DNA from: Algoriphagus sp.
Lineage (GTDB): Bacteria; Bacteroidota; Bacteroidia; Cytophagales; Cyclobacteriaceae
Reading direction: 5' to 3'
Assembly: GCF_013373065.1 (NCBI RefSeq)
Contig: NZ_JABXIN010000002.1
Coordinates: forward strand, 1 to 64,000
DNA: 64,000 nucleotides
The translations under genes were made by a program, and so were the position numbers. Shown here one piece after another: positions 47,344 to 55,930 of this stretch. A model generated the notes under the pieces. That model worked only from the letters and a program-made list of their open reading frames with translations, was not told where the DNA came from and did not search any database. Numbering within the stretch: the stretch's first letter is position 1; every line of letters starts with the position of its first letter.

Positions 47344-48489
47344 ATGTTGAATTTTACCATGAACGAAAATCAGCGAATGATTGCTGATATGATTCGTGAT
47401 TTCGGAGCGAAGGAAATTACCCCTTTCCGTAAAGACTGGGATGACCGCCAGCATTTCCCCCTCGAACTTTTTAAAAAACTGGGGCAATTAGGTTTGATGG
47501 GCGTATTAGTCCCCACGGAGTATGGCGGTGCTGGTTTTGGATATTTCGAATACGTCACTGCTATTGCAGAATTGGCGAAGCTAGATCCTGCTATTGGCTT
47601 ATCTATGGCTGCCCACAATTCCCTTTGCACCAACCATATTTTAATGTTTGGATCGGAAGAACAAAAGCGTAAATACATTCCCAAATTAGCTACCTGCGAA
47701 TGGCTCGGCGCTTGGGGATTGACCGAACCTAATACCGGGTCAGATGCCGGAAACATGCGTACCGTGGCCAAAAAAGAAGGAGACTATTACATCCTCAACG
47801 GAGCCAAAAACTTTATTACCCATGGTTATTCCGGAGATGTAGCGGTTGTAATCGCCCGAACAGGTGAAATCGGAGATTCACATGGAATGACAGCCTTTGT
47901 TATCGAGAAAGGCACTCCAGGGTTCAGAGGGGGTCGAAAAGAAGACAAATTGGGAATGCGCGCCTCCGAAACGGCCGAAATGATTTTTGAGGATTGTAAG
48001 GTTCATGAAAGCCAAGTGCTTGGTGAAGTTGGAGAAGGGTTTATCCAATCCATGAAAGTTTTGGATGGAGGAAGAATTTCCATAGCGGCCTTGTCTTTAG
48101 GAATCGCTCAAGGAGCCTTAGAGGCTTCCATCCAATATTCAAAGGAACGACAGCAATTCAACCAACCTATTAGTAAATTTCAGGGAATATCTTTCAAACT
48201 AGCCGATATGGCTACCCAAGTTGAAGCAGCTAGTTTGCTGACTTTTAAAGCGGCAGATCTTAAAAATCGAGGTGAAAAAGTGACTTTGGAAGGTGCCCAA
48301 GCGAAGTATTATGCCTCCGAAGTAGCGGTATCCGTTTCCAATGAAGCTGTACAGATTTTTGGCGGCTACGGGTTCACCAAAGACTATCCTGTGGAGAAAT
48401 ATTACCGAGATGCCAAACTCTGTACCATCGGTGAAGGAACTTCAGAAATCCAGAAATTGGTGATTTCGAGGGAAGTGTTGAGAAAGTAA
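47344..48489 (+). CDS. Acyl-CoA dehydrogenase
   Basis: A 381-residue FAD enzyme catalysing alpha,beta-dehydrogenation of acyl-CoA. Family signatures are [19 protein letters not shown] (FAD/substrate binding), [46 protein letters not shown] and the C-terminal [19 protein letters not shown]. The catalytic base Glu is the one in [10 protein letters not shown], placed as in short-chain/isovaleryl-type enzymes. Complete length. It is a single gene with an AT-rich 235-base spacer upstream that holds no feature I can support. A long hairpin follows. Confidence 0.94.
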   Translation: MLNFTMNENQRMIADMIRDFGAKEITPFRKDWDDRQHFPLELFKKLGQLGLMGVLVPTEYGGAGFGYFEYVTAIAELAKLDPAIGLSMAAHNSLCTNHILMFGSEEQKRKYIPKLATCEWLGAWGLTEPNTGSDAGNMRTVAKKEGDYYILNGAKNFITHGYSGDVAVVIARTGEIGDSHGMTAFVIEKGTPGFRGGRKEDKLGMRASETAEMIFEDCKVHESQVLGEVGEGFIQSMKVLDGGRISIAALSLGIAQGALEASIQYSKERQQFNQPISKFQGISFKLADMATQVEAASLLTFKAADLKNRGEKVTLEGAQAKYYASEVAVSVSNEAVQIFGGYGFTKDYPVEKYYRDAKLCTIGEGTSEIQKLVISREVLRK

Positions 48490-48514
48490 AATTTCTAAAG
48501 TCGTCCTTTAACCT

Positions 48515-48565
48515 TTGTCAGTCCGAGCGGAGTCGAGGACTTTTCGACTCCGCTCGGACTGACAA
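48515..48565. repeat. 22-bp perfect inverted repeat hairpin between convergent genes
   Basis: TTGTCAGTCCGAGCGGAGTC plus GA pairs perfectly with its reverse complement across a 7-base loop. It is far longer than a normal terminator stem and has no T-run. It lies between the stops of the acyl-CoA dehydrogenase gene and xerD. It looks like a dispersed palindromic repeat (REP/MITE-like) that may also block transcription from both sides. Confidence 0.85.
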
Positions 48566-48579
48566 TTCATTATCCAAAA

Positions 48580-49491
48580 TTAGTCTCTATTTCTTGGATG
48601 AAAATCCGTCAGAACCTGCCGAAGGTAATCCCTATCCAAGTGGGTATAAATCTCGGTGGTGGTAATGCTTTCATGTCCGAGCATTTCCTGAACAGCTCGT
48701 AGGTCCGCTCCACCTTCGATGAGATGGGTTGCAAAGGAATGCCTAAAAGTATGAGGACTTACATTCTTCTCAATTCCTACACGAGCTACCGCATCTTTGA
48801 TGATCATGAAGACCATTACCCGACTTAATTTTTTCCCCCTTCGGTTTAAGAAAACATACTCTTCATGCCCCCTCGCAATCTCTAAGTGATTGCGAACTTC
48901 TTTTAAATAAATGTTCAAATATTTTAAAGCATCCTTTCCGACTGGAACCAAGCGTTCTTTATTCCCTTTGCCCACTATTCGCAGAAAGCCTATATCTTCA
49001 AAAATCTGGCTCTTTTTTAAATTGACCAGTTCGGATACCCGCAATCCACTGCTGTAGAGCAATTCCAACATGGCTCTATTCCGATGACCCTGGGAGTCTC
49101 CTAAAGGAATTCCCTCTAGGATTTGATTGATCTCATGAAAACTCAAGGTATCCGGGAGTTTTCTGCCTAGTCGAGGCGCCTCCAGAAGCTGAGCAGGATC
49201 TGTAGCGATCAATTCTTCATATACCAAAAACTTATAAAAGGCTTTGATACCCGAAATAATGCGCGCTTGCGTAAACTCAGATATTTCCAACTTTCCCAGC
49301 ATCCCTACAAATTCCCGAAGTTGCTTCGTCTCAACCTCAGTGGGTCCAAGTGTGGGATAATCATTCTCTAAAAAATGAGCCAGTTTCTCAACATCTGAAC
49401 AATAAGCCTGAATGGAATTTTCACTCAGCGAACGCTCTATTTTCAAGTAATGACGAAACTGCTTAATGTAATTTTCCCAGGATTTGGACAT
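48580..49491 (-). CDS. xerD: Tyrosine recombinase XerD
   Basis: A 303-residue site-specific recombinase that resolves chromosome dimers at dif. The N-terminal SAM-like DNA-binding domain spans about 1-95. The catalytic domain holds Arg151 (SSGLRVSEL), Lys175 (VGKGNKER), His247 and Arg250 (HTFRHSFATHL), His273 (GHESITTTE) and nucleophile Tyr282 (IYTH). All six residues are present. I call XerD rather than a phage integrase from length, motif spacing and the absence of mobile genes nearby. Confidence 0.9.
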   Translation of the reverse strand: MSKSWENYIKQFRHYLKIERSLSENSIQAYCSDVEKLAHFLENDYPTLGPTEVETKQLREFVGMLGKLEISEFTQARIISGIKAFYKFLVYEELIATDPAQLLEAPRLGRKLPDTLSFHEINQILEGIPLGDSQGHRNRAMLELLYSSGLRVSELVNLKKSQIFEDIGFLRIVGKGNKERLVPVGKDALKYLNIYLKEVRNHLEIARGHEEYVFLNRRGKKLSRVMVFMIIKDAVARVGIEKNVSPHTFRHSFATHLIEGGADLRAVQEMLGHESITTTEIYTHLDRDYLRQVLTDFHPRNRD

Positions 49492-49537
49492 GATTAAAAT
49501 TTATGGGATAAAATCAAAAATGGAGCCATGAATGGAT

Positions 49538-49663
49538 GAAATACACTTCGTGAAATACAGTAGAAATAAACCTCACTACGCTCGGTGAAATACTCAGGTT
49601 TCGAAACTAATATTTCGCTCCGATTTATCGGAGCCTATTTCCATCGTATTTCAACTGTATTTC
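49538..49663. repeat. Modular GAAATAC inverted repeat element, copy A
   Basis: GAAATAC (or GAAATAA) occurs four times forward in the left half (49538, 49552, 49563, 49587). Its reverse complement GTATTTC/TATTTC follows in the right half (49635-49641, 49646, 49657). Small hairpins lie between, including GCTCCGA-TTTA-TCGGAGC at 49617-49634. It lies between the xerD start and the deformylase stop. A related copy is at 52190-52337. Confidence 0.7.
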
Positions 49664-49666
49664 CAT

Positions 49667-50152
49667 TTATACTCTCCACTTAAAACTTTTCTCATCAATC
49701 GCCCGCATGGTACAAAGTATTCCATCAAGATGCTCATATTCGTGTTGGACCAACTCCGAAATCGCTCCTTCCACTTTCCAACTTTGCTTTTCCCAATTTT
49801 CATCGTGGTATTCCAGTGTTAGGCTTTGATGTCTTTCTACTTTCACAAATAGGTTGGGAAAGGACATGCAATCATCCCAGAGTTCAAATTTTTCTTCGCT
49901 CAGGTCTTTAAGCACTGGATTTAGAATGATGTAAGGCCGGTCTAGATTGAGGTAGAACATCCGCTTCATAATCCCTAACTGTGGGGCAGCAATTCCCCTA
50001 CCAAAGCCATAGACCCTTCGGATGTCTTCCATGGCTTCATGAAGCTGCTGTACCCAGCCACCGACTAATGGAAGTTCAGACTGAAGCACAGGTTGGCATA
50101 CTTGATACAATCTTGGATCTCCTAGCTTGAGGATGTCATGGATGGTTTTCAT
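49667..50152 (-). CDS. Peptide deformylase family protein (divergent)
   Basis: 161 residues. Motif 1 is GRGIAAPQ (51-58, normal GxGxAAxQ). Motif 2 reads DDCMSFP with the metal ligand Cys95, where classical enzymes have EGCLS. Motif 3 is QHEYEHLDG with His137, Glu138 and His141. All three metal ligands and the catalytic Glu are present, so hydrolysis is likely, but the altered motif 2 places it in the divergent branch, which may have other substrates than formyl-Met proteins. It is divergent from the ABC-F gene. Confidence 0.82.
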   Translation of the reverse strand: MKTIHDILKLGDPRLYQVCQPVLQSELPLVGGWVQQLHEAMEDIRRVYGFGRGIAAPQLGIMKRMFYLNLDRPYIILNPVLKDLSEEKFELWDDCMSFPNLFVKVERHQSLTLEYHDENWEKQSWKVEGAISELVQHEYEHLDGILCTMRAIDEKSFKWRV

Positions 50153-50253
50153 ACTTTAATATTAATCGAAACTAACTAGTAAACCATCTGAATTATTTCA
50201 AAAAGTCAATCTCAGGTTTCTAATTCTATGAGACGGAATAGATGTATTTACCG

Positions 50254-50261
50254 TACTTTTG
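50254..50261 (+). promoter_or_regulatory. -7 box of the ABC-F gene
   Basis: TACTTTTG matches TAnnTTTG exactly and ends five bases before the ATG at 50266. This fixes that ATG as the start and implies a leaderless or very short-leader mRNA. No clear TTTG is seen at -33. Confidence 0.55.
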
Positions 50262-50265
50262 CCCC

Positions 50266-52173
50266 ATGAATTACCTTTCGGTCGAAAACCTCAGTAAAGC
50301 TTTTGGCGAGCGCAAGCTTTTTTCCAATATCTCATTCGGCATTTCACAGGGTCAAAAAATCGCCCTAGTCGGCATAAACGGTGCAGGCAAATCCACCCTG
50401 ATGAAAATCATCATGGGCCTAGAAATCCCTGATACAGGAGAGGTCGCTCTTAATAATGCCGTGAAAATTGCCTATGTGCACCAAAATCCGGTTTTTGACT
50501 CCAATCTGAGTATTTATCAGACCATTTTTGACCAAAGCAATTCAGAAGTATTACGGGTTATCGAAGATTACCACAAGGCCATGCTGGACTCCGAACGAGG
50601 CATTGACAATTCGGACAAAATGGCTAAGCTTTTTGAGCAGATGGATGCTCTTCAGGCTTGGGATTTTGAATATCAAGTGAAAGAAGTTTTGGGCAAACTC
50701 GGCCTCCACGATACTGATTTGCCGGTTGGAAATCTCTCGGGTGGTCAGCGAAAGCGGGTTGCTTTAGCGAAAGCCATTCTCGAAAAACCGGATTTGTTAC
50801 TACTTGACGAACCTACCAACCACCTCGACCTGGAAACCATCGAATGGCTGGAGGATTACCTGGCCAAAGCCAACCTAGCCATCTTTATGGTGACTCACGA
50901 CCGTTATTTTCTAGAAAAGGTCACCAATGAAATCCTTGAACTCGATCAGGGAAAAATCCACCGCTATCAAGGCAATTACGGCTATTTCTTAGATAAAAAA
51001 GCCGAACGCATGCAAATCGAAGACATCGAGATCGAAAAAGCTAAAAGCTTATACAAGAAAGAACTGGAATGGATCCGCCGTCAACCCAAAGCACGTGGAA
51101 CCAAAGCCAAATATCGGGTGGATGCGTTTGAAGAAACCAAAGAAAAGGCTTTTACCAAGCGGGAAGAGCGAGATATCGAACTGTCTGTATCTACCCAGCG
51201 GTTAGGTAATAAGATTTTGGAGATAGACAAAATCGGTAAGGCCTACGGAGACAAAACCCTGGTAAAAGACTTTTCTTACATTTTCAAAAAGAAGGACCGG
51301 ATTGGAATCATCGGACCAAACGGTGTAGGAAAGACTACTTTTCTGAAAATGATTACAGGACTTCTGGATCCCGATGCCGGGAAAATCACTGTGGGTCAGA
51401 CGACTGCCTTTGGCTATTACCGGCAGGAAGAAGATCGATTTGATGAGGAAAAAAGGTTGATTGACGTGGTGAAGGAAGTAGCTGAAGTCGTCACACTTAA
51501 CAAAGGACAAACCATCACAGTCAGTCAATTTTTGAACCAGTTCGGCTTTCCTCCCAAACAACAATTTACTCCGATTGGCAAAATGAGCGGGGGAGAGCGC
51601 CGAAGACTTCAATTGCTGATGGTGTTGATCAAGAATCCGAACTTCCTGATTCTGGATGAGCCTACTAACGATTTGGACCTAATGACGCTTAATATTCTGG
51701 AAGAGTTTCTAGATACGTTTCCGGGATGCTTGATCATCGTTTCGCACGATCGTTATTTCATGGATCGTTTAGTGGAACACCTTTTTGTCTTCGAGGGAGA
51801 GGGAGTGATCAGGGACTTCCCTGGCAACTATACGGATTTCAGAGAGTGGGAGAAGGAGGAGAGTACAAAGACGTCAGAAGTAAGAAGCGAGAGACGAGAG
51901 ACAAGAGAAGAGAATAAGGTTGATGACTCTGAGAAGTCTGATTCAAAAGTCAAGGCTAGCTATAAGCAAAAGCAGGAATTCAAAAAGACTAATGAAGCCA
52001 TTGCGAAGCTGGAAGAGGAGAAAGAAAGCATAACCACCCAAATTGCTACTGGAATCGACAATCATGAAGAGTTATTAAAACTTTCCAATCGAATCGCTGA
52101 TATTGACTCCGAACTGGAAGAACTGGAAATGACTTGGTTGGAATTGAGTGAATTGGAGGGGATTGAAGATTAA
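50266..52173 (+). CDS. ABC-F family ATP-binding protein
   Basis: 635 residues from ATG 50266 (an earlier in-frame ATG at 50242 lies upstream of the -7 box). There are two ABC cassettes: Walker A GINGAGKST with signature LSGGQRKRVALAKAI and Walker B LLLLDEPTNHLD, then GPNGVGKTT with MSGGERRRLQLLMVL and FLILDEPTNDLD. Between them is the P-site tolerance linker with RRQPKARGTKAKYR. No membrane segments. ABC-F proteins act on the ribosome in translation or antibiotic protection. The C-terminal coiled coil (about 560-635, KLEEEKESITTQI) is Uup-like. A low-complexity purine stretch encodes RSERRETREE before it. Confidence 0.93.
   Translation: MNYLSVENLSKAFGERKLFSNISFGISQGQKIALVGINGAGKSTLMKIIMGLEIPDTGEVALNNAVKIAYVHQNPVFDSNLSIYQTIFDQSNSEVLRVIEDYHKAMLDSERGIDNSDKMAKLFEQMDALQAWDFEYQVKEVLGKLGLHDTDLPVGNLSGGQRKRVALAKAILEKPDLLLLDEPTNHLDLETIEWLEDYLAKANLAIFMVTHDRYFLEKVTNEILELDQGKIHRYQGNYGYFLDKKAERMQIEDIEIEKAKSLYKKELEWIRRQPKARGTKAKYRVDAFEETKEKAFTKREERDIELSVSTQRLGNKILEIDKIGKAYGDKTLVKDFSYIFKKKDRIGIIGPNGVGKTTFLKMITGLLDPDAGKITVGQTTAFGYYRQEEDRFDEEKRLIDVVKEVAEVVTLNKGQTITVSQFLNQFGFPPKQQFTPIGKMSGGERRRLQLLMVLIKNPNFLILDEPTNDLDLMTLNILEEFLDTFPGCLIIVSHDRYFMDRLVEHLFVFEGEGVIRDFPGNYTDFREWEKEESTKTSEVRSERRETREENKVDDSEKSDSKVKASYKQKQEFKKTNEAIAKLEEEKESITTQIATGIDNHEELLKLSNRIADIDSELEELEMTWLELSELEGIED
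51880..51913 (+). repeat. Purine-rich GAGA simple repeat inside the ABC-F gene
   Basis: Successive GAGAGACGAGAGACAAGAGA units encode a short Arg/Glu stretch between the second ABC cassette and the coiled coil. The repetition is at DNA level, so it looks like an expanded simple repeat tolerated in a linker. Confidence 0.6.
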
Positions 52174-52189
52174 TGATTGAAACACGATA

Positions 52190-52337
52190 GAAATACACCC
52201 CGAAAAATCGAGGCGAAATACATTCTATGAAATATGACTCCCTTCGGGAGTCGAAATAGGCTATCAGGTCGACATCCAGTAGATTTGATTCCACCATATT
52301 TCACCGACTAAAGGAAGGTGTATTTCTACTGTATTTC
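52190..52337. repeat. Modular GAAATAC inverted repeat element, copy B
   Basis: GAAATAC/T/G occurs at 52190, 52215, 52229 and 52253, and the reverse form (ATATTTC, GTATTTC) at 52296, 52320 and 52331. A perfect hairpin GACTCCC-TTC-GGGAGTC (52236-52252) lies between. It fills the gap between the convergent ABC-F and alkD genes and reaches the alkD stop codon. The motif block TAGAAATAC/GTATTTCTACTGTATTTC is shared with copy A. Confidence 0.7.
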
Positions 52338-53052
52338 AAATTCTTCCTTTCAAAAAATCCTGTCTTAATTCTTCCGGAAATTTTTCAATAGCATAGCGCA
52401 AAGCTGTTCGAGGAATGGATTGATAATGCTTTTTTAAGAATTCCATTTCTACATCAAAATCCTGATTTCCGATTTCTCTTAGCATCCAACCTACCGCTTT
52501 ATGCATTAAGTCATGAGGATGGTTCTTCAAATTTTCGGCTAGAACCAAGGCATCAGAAAACTCACCTCTTTTGATCCAATAGTAGGAACTGATCATGGCA
52601 ATCCGTTGCTTCCAGAGATTTCCCGAAGCTGCCAATTCATAAAATAATTCCTTCTCTTTTTTGAAATGGAATTCTCCCAGAATTTGATGACAGGTTGTAT
52701 CCACCAAATCCCAATTATTCACATAATCCAAATGAGCCAAGTAAAAATCGACCAATTCTTTTTTTTCCTCCTCGCTTTTGGTCTTTTCATAGCGATAGAC
52801 CAAAGCCAGCAGACCCGTTAAACGAACTTCATGAAAGGGATTTTGAATCAATTCGGATAATTCGTTCAAGCTGATTTCTTTGAAAAACTGCTTGGCAATC
52901 TTCCGTTGATCAGGAACTTTGACTCCTAGAAATTGATCCCCTTCGCCGTAACCGCCCGGAAATGCTTTGAAAAATTTCGGAAAAAATGCAGCCTTTTCGG
53001 GAATTGATTTACCCTTAAGGATCTCAATAATTTGTTCGGTTAATTCACTCAT
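52336..53052 (-). CDS. alkD: DNA alkylation repair protein, AlkD family
   Basis: 238 residues from ATG 53050-53052; the frame opens at a TTG 30 bases upstream. It is an all-helical HEAT-like repeat protein. Family features are the start region FFPKFFKAFPGGYGEGDQFLGV, then NNWDLVDTTCHQILGE with the active-site Trp-Asp, and MHKAVGWMLREIGN. AlkD removes bulky N3/N7-alkyl purines without base flipping. Complete length. It is preceded by two terminators of the nucleoside phosphorylase gene, so it has its own promoter, which I could not place. Confidence 0.9.
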   Translation of the reverse strand: MSELTEQIIEILKGKSIPEKAAFFPKFFKAFPGGYGEGDQFLGVKVPDQRKIAKQFFKEISLNELSELIQNPFHEVRLTGLLALVYRYEKTKSEEEKKELVDFYLAHLDYVNNWDLVDTTCHQILGEFHFKKEKELFYELAASGNLWKQRIAMISSYYWIKRGEFSDALVLAENLKNHPHDLMHKAVGWMLREIGNQDFDVEMEFLKKHYQSIPRTALRYAIEKFPEELRQDFLKGRI

Positions 53053-53063
53053 GGTTAAAAGTA

Positions 53064-53094
53064 AAAAAGGCCGGTCAATCAAGCAGCCTTTTTC
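53064..53094 (-). terminator. Second terminator after the nucleoside phosphorylase gene
   Basis: On the minus strand AAAAAGGC pairs with GCCTTTTT across a 14-base loop and runs into T. It lies just ahead of alkD. Confidence 0.6.
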
Positions 53095-53112
53095 CTAAAT
53101 GAAAGACAAAGA

Positions 53113-53143
53113 AAAATGCGCTCAATTTCTTAAGCGCATTTCA
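53113..53143 (-). terminator. Terminator after the nucleoside phosphorylase gene
   Basis: Minus strand AAATGCGCT and AGCGCATTT flank a loop and are followed by a T-run. It is 30 bases after the stop at 53173. Confidence 0.75.
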
Positions 53144-53172
53144 AAGGATTATAGGATAATAATTCAAGCTTA

Positions 53173-54039
53173 TCAGGAAATAAAAAGCTCCAAGGCTGTT
53201 TGAATTAAGGTATCCACTGTTTTTCCTGCTTCCTGATCAAACTCTTTATTAGGCCTATTGGCAATGATCGCATTCAGGCTTAACATCTCATGTCCCAATA
53301 GCTTTCCAAGTCCATAATAGCCAGCAGTTTCCATTTCAAAATTGGTGATTCGCTTCCCCTCTTCGAGATTGATGGCTGCAATTCGTTCAACCATCTTGTC
53401 GAATCTAGGTTGGAGTCGAACCTCCCTTCCTTGAGGCGCATAAAATCCCGGACAAGTCAAGGTAATTCCTTTCAAAAATCGATTATCCAATTTATGCAAT
53501 AAAAAGGAGGATGCGGAAGCCTGATAAGGTTGAAAACCCAAACCCAATTCATCTTGAATTGCAGCTCCGATAAATTGACTTTCGGGGAGCTTAGGATAAA
53601 ACTGCATCAAGGTATCGAGCCCAACTCCAATCTCGGAGGCCAGCATTGTCCCAACCGGAATATCCGCTTGCATGCTTCCGGAAGTACCTAATCGGATAAT
53701 TTGTAGGGATGTTTTCTCACCTTTTTCCTCCCGAGTTTGCAAATCCACATTTACCAATGCATCCAACTCGGTCATGAGTATTTCGATATTATCCGTACCC
53801 ATACCTGTACTCATGGCGGTAACCCTTTTCCCATTGAGCCAGCCAGTATGGGTGATGAATTCCCGCTTGTTGATCTTGACTTCAATTCGATCAAAATAAC
53901 GGGAAACCAGCTCCACACGATCTGGATCCCCAACCGTAAAAACAAGTGAAGCCAGGTCTTCTGGCTTCAAATGCAAATGGTAAATACTACCATCCTGATT
54001 GATGATCAACTCAGAGGCAGGAATCTTGTGCTTCTCCAT
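53173..54039 (-). CDS. Nucleoside phosphorylase (uridine phosphorylase-like)
   Basis: 288 residues of the NP-I family, which cleaves nucleosides with phosphate. Signatures are VFTVGDPDRVELVSRYFD (phosphate and ribose site near residue 35), STGMGTDNIEILMTEL, IRLGTSGSMQADIPVGT (phosphate-binding Arg and Thr/Ser) and NFEMETAGYYGLGKLLG (ribose-binding Glu-Met-Glu). These place it with Udp-like enzymes; the base preference is not certain. The first 29 bases overlap the 3' end of trhO in another frame, which suggests translational coupling. Confidence 0.88.
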   Translation of the reverse strand: MEKHKIPASELIINQDGSIYHLHLKPEDLASLVFTVGDPDRVELVSRYFDRIEVKINKREFITHTGWLNGKRVTAMSTGMGTDNIEILMTELDALVNVDLQTREEKGEKTSLQIIRLGTSGSMQADIPVGTMLASEIGVGLDTLMQFYPKLPESQFIGAAIQDELGLGFQPYQASASSFLLHKLDNRFLKGITLTCPGFYAPQGREVRLQPRFDKMVERIAAINLEEGKRITNFEMETAGYYGLGKLLGHEMLSLNAIIANRPNKEFDQEAGKTVDTLIQTALELFIS

Positions 54040-55015
54040 GCAGTTTTAGAATTTGATCTTTATTCGGCTTTCGGAAAAGTCCTTTGTAAGGATTGTAGCC
54101 GTTTGTATTCTTTTGGTAGTAGCCTGTTCCGTCATAAGGCCTTTTCTCTGGATGCTCTTTACATTCAGGGGAACAGGCGCCTTCCATTTCCCACCCGCAT
54201 TTTTCGCAGATTGGCACGTGTATATTGCAGGATGGATTGGCACAATTTACCATACGGTCGGAAGCAGTTCCACAAACGTGACACTTGGAGATGATGGTTG
54301 GGTTGACCTTGTTTACCTCAACAGCAATTCGATTATCGAAGACATAGCATTTTCCTTCGAAATCCTCTCCTCCGGCTTCCATTCCGTATTTGATGATACC
54401 ACCGTGAAGCTGATACACATCTTGGAATCCTTGTTCCAATAAATAGGCAGAAGCTTTCTCACACTTGATACCTCCGGTACAATAGGTCAAGACCTTTTTG
54501 CCTTTAAGGTGCTCCAATTCCTTCACCTTTTCTGGGAAATCACGGAAATTATCAATATCCAAGGTGATGGCATTTTTGAAATGACCCAGCTCGTGCTCAT
54601 AATTTGAGCGAACATCCAAAATCACCACATCTTCCTGATCTTTCATTTTTTTGAATTCCTCAGGCTCCAAATGCTTCCCGGTTCGAACATTCGGATCTAA
54701 ATGTCGCAAAGATGAATGTACGATCTCTGGCTTGTATCGCACATGGATTTTGGTGAAGGCATGGCCCGCATGCTCATCGATTTTAAATTCTGTTTTGGCA
54801 AAACGTGGATCAGCATGAACATAAGCCATGTACTTTTCACAATCTTCCTTCAAGCCGGAAACCGTTCCGTTCAAGCCTTCATCGGAGATGATAATGCGAC
54901 CCCGGATATTGTTTTCCACGCAAAATAAATGATGCTGCTCTCTGTACTCTTCGGGGTTTTCGATTTTTGCATAGCAATAGTACAGGAGGATTTGGTAGTC
55001 TTTCTTTTGTTCCAT
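54011..55015 (-). CDS. trhO: tRNA uridine-34 hydroxylase (rhodanese family)
   Basis: A 334-residue TrhO/YceA protein that makes 5-hydroxyuridine at tRNA position 34. The N-terminal acylphosphatase-like domain spans about 1-100. The rhodanese domain contains VVILDVRSNYEHELGHF and the catalytic Cys179 in YCTGGIKCEKASAYL. The C-terminal Cys cluster (CHVCGTASDRMVNC, CNIHVPICEKCG, CSPECKEHPEKRPYDG) is typical of the longer family form. It is followed by an overlapping nucleoside phosphorylase gene. Confidence 0.94.
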   Translation of the reverse strand: MEQKKDYQILLYYCYAKIENPEEYREQHHLFCVENNIRGRIIISDEGLNGTVSGLKEDCEKYMAYVHADPRFAKTEFKIDEHAGHAFTKIHVRYKPEIVHSSLRHLDPNVRTGKHLEPEEFKKMKDQEDVVILDVRSNYEHELGHFKNAITLDIDNFRDFPEKVKELEHLKGKKVLTYCTGGIKCEKASAYLLEQGFQDVYQLHGGIIKYGMEAGGEDFEGKCYVFDNRIAVEVNKVNPTIISKCHVCGTASDRMVNCANPSCNIHVPICEKCGWEMEGACSPECKEHPEKRPYDGTGYYQKNTNGYNPYKGLFRKPNKDQILKLHGEAQDSCL

Positions 55016-55054
55016 AACGTCAGCCCTGTTTCGGCAGGGTGTTAGAGGATTTTT

Positions 55055-55075
55055 GATTTACGATTTACGATTTAC
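55055..55075. repeat. Three tandem copies of GATTTAC
   Basis: The 7-base unit repeats exactly three times, in the spacer between trhO and the acetyltransferase gene. It is a short simple repeat with no visible role. Confidence 0.75.
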
Positions 55076-55112
55076 GGGAATACGAAACTTGTATGCCTAG
55101 CTGTTTCATTTT

Positions 55113-55745
55113 CTAAACTTTAGCCGCTGGATTTCCAAAGACCGTTTCGTTGGCTCCAACGGAAGAAACCACCACGGAACCGGCACCAACTCGGGCATTT
55201 TTCCCAATGGTCACTCCGGAAACGATCGTCACTCCAGAACCGATAAAGACACCTTCCTCAATGGTCACTTCAGAATTGATGATGGATCCAGCACCAATTT
55301 GCACAAAATCTCCAATTTTTGCTTGGTGATCCACAATTGCTCCAGAATGAAGGATACAATGTTGACCGATAGAGGCGCCACTTCCCAATACCACATTGGC
55401 ATTGATGAAATTTCCATGACCCAAAACAGCATCACTGGAAATATAAGCTCTACTATGAATGGCATTCACAGGTTGAACTTTTCTTCGTTCATTGAGCAAT
55501 TCCACCAGAAACTTACGGTACTTATTGTCATCAACTGCCACGAAAGCTTCGGTTTTCTTTCCGATCAGCTTAAGAAATCCATCATCTTCTGGATGGCCCA
55601 ATACCGGCACCGTGTTAATCTCTGTTCCATGAAGACTTTCGTCTTCGTCGAGGAATCCGTATACCACGATCCCATTACTATTGAAAATTTCCAAAGCTGG
55701 ATGAGCAATTCCCTTCGCTCCGAAAATAATGACTGGATTATCCAT
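55113..55745 (-). CDS. NeuD/PglD-like acetyltransferase
   Basis: 210 residues. The N-terminal Rossmann-like PglD domain (VIIFGAKGIAHPALEIF, VVYGFLDEDESL) binds a nucleotide sugar. From about residue 95 a left-handed beta-helix of hexapeptide repeats follows (SSDAVLGHGNFINANVVLGSGASIGQ and onwards to IGKNARVGAGSVV). Such enzymes acetylate amino sugars of sialic acid-like or bacillosamine-type surface glycans with acetyl-CoA. The partner aminotransferase and glycosyltransferases are not adjacent. It ends FGNPAAKV, the usual family end. Confidence 0.87.
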   Translation of the reverse strand: MDNPVIIFGAKGIAHPALEIFNSNGIVVYGFLDEDESLHGTEINTVPVLGHPEDDGFLKLIGKKTEAFVAVDDNKYRKFLVELLNERRKVQPVNAIHSRAYISSDAVLGHGNFINANVVLGSGASIGQHCILHSGAIVDHQAKIGDFVQIGAGSIINSEVTIEEGVFIGSGVTIVSGVTIGKNARVGAGSVVVSSVGANETVFGNPAAKV

Positions 55746-55801
55746 AGGTTATTTGAAATTCGGACTGCAAAAGTACAGCAATTCAGGAGGATCCGCAAAA
55801 A

Positions 55802-55930
55802 TCATTTACTTTCAGACTTAAGCAGGCTTTGGGCAATCTTACATTGCAGGCATTTTTTGGGAGTACAATAACTCCTATACAAGCCAATCATTCCCTGAGA
55901 ATCAAAGGCATTTTCAGCCTTCCAACCTGA
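55802..55930 (-). pseudogene. Cut-off C-terminal part of the DUF2851 protein, beyond an in-frame TAG
   Basis: The codons after the TAG (55931-55933) stay in frame for 42 residues up to TGA at 55802-55804, reading SGWKAENAFDSQGMIGLYRS and then YCTPKKCLQCKIAQSLLKSE. The CxxxxCxxC pattern and the closing helix look like a genuine protein end, as I remember for DUF2851 family members. The simplest reading is a point mutation to TAG (from TGG or CAG). Stop read-through and sequencing error are alternatives. Confidence 0.7.

Noticed and set aside
48515..48565. Rho-independent terminator
   Set aside because: The stem is very long with no T-run on either side; it is better called a palindromic repeat, though it may stop transcription.
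55055..55075. GATTTAC tandem repeat as a CRISPR seed
   Set aside because: Units are 7 bases with no spacers.
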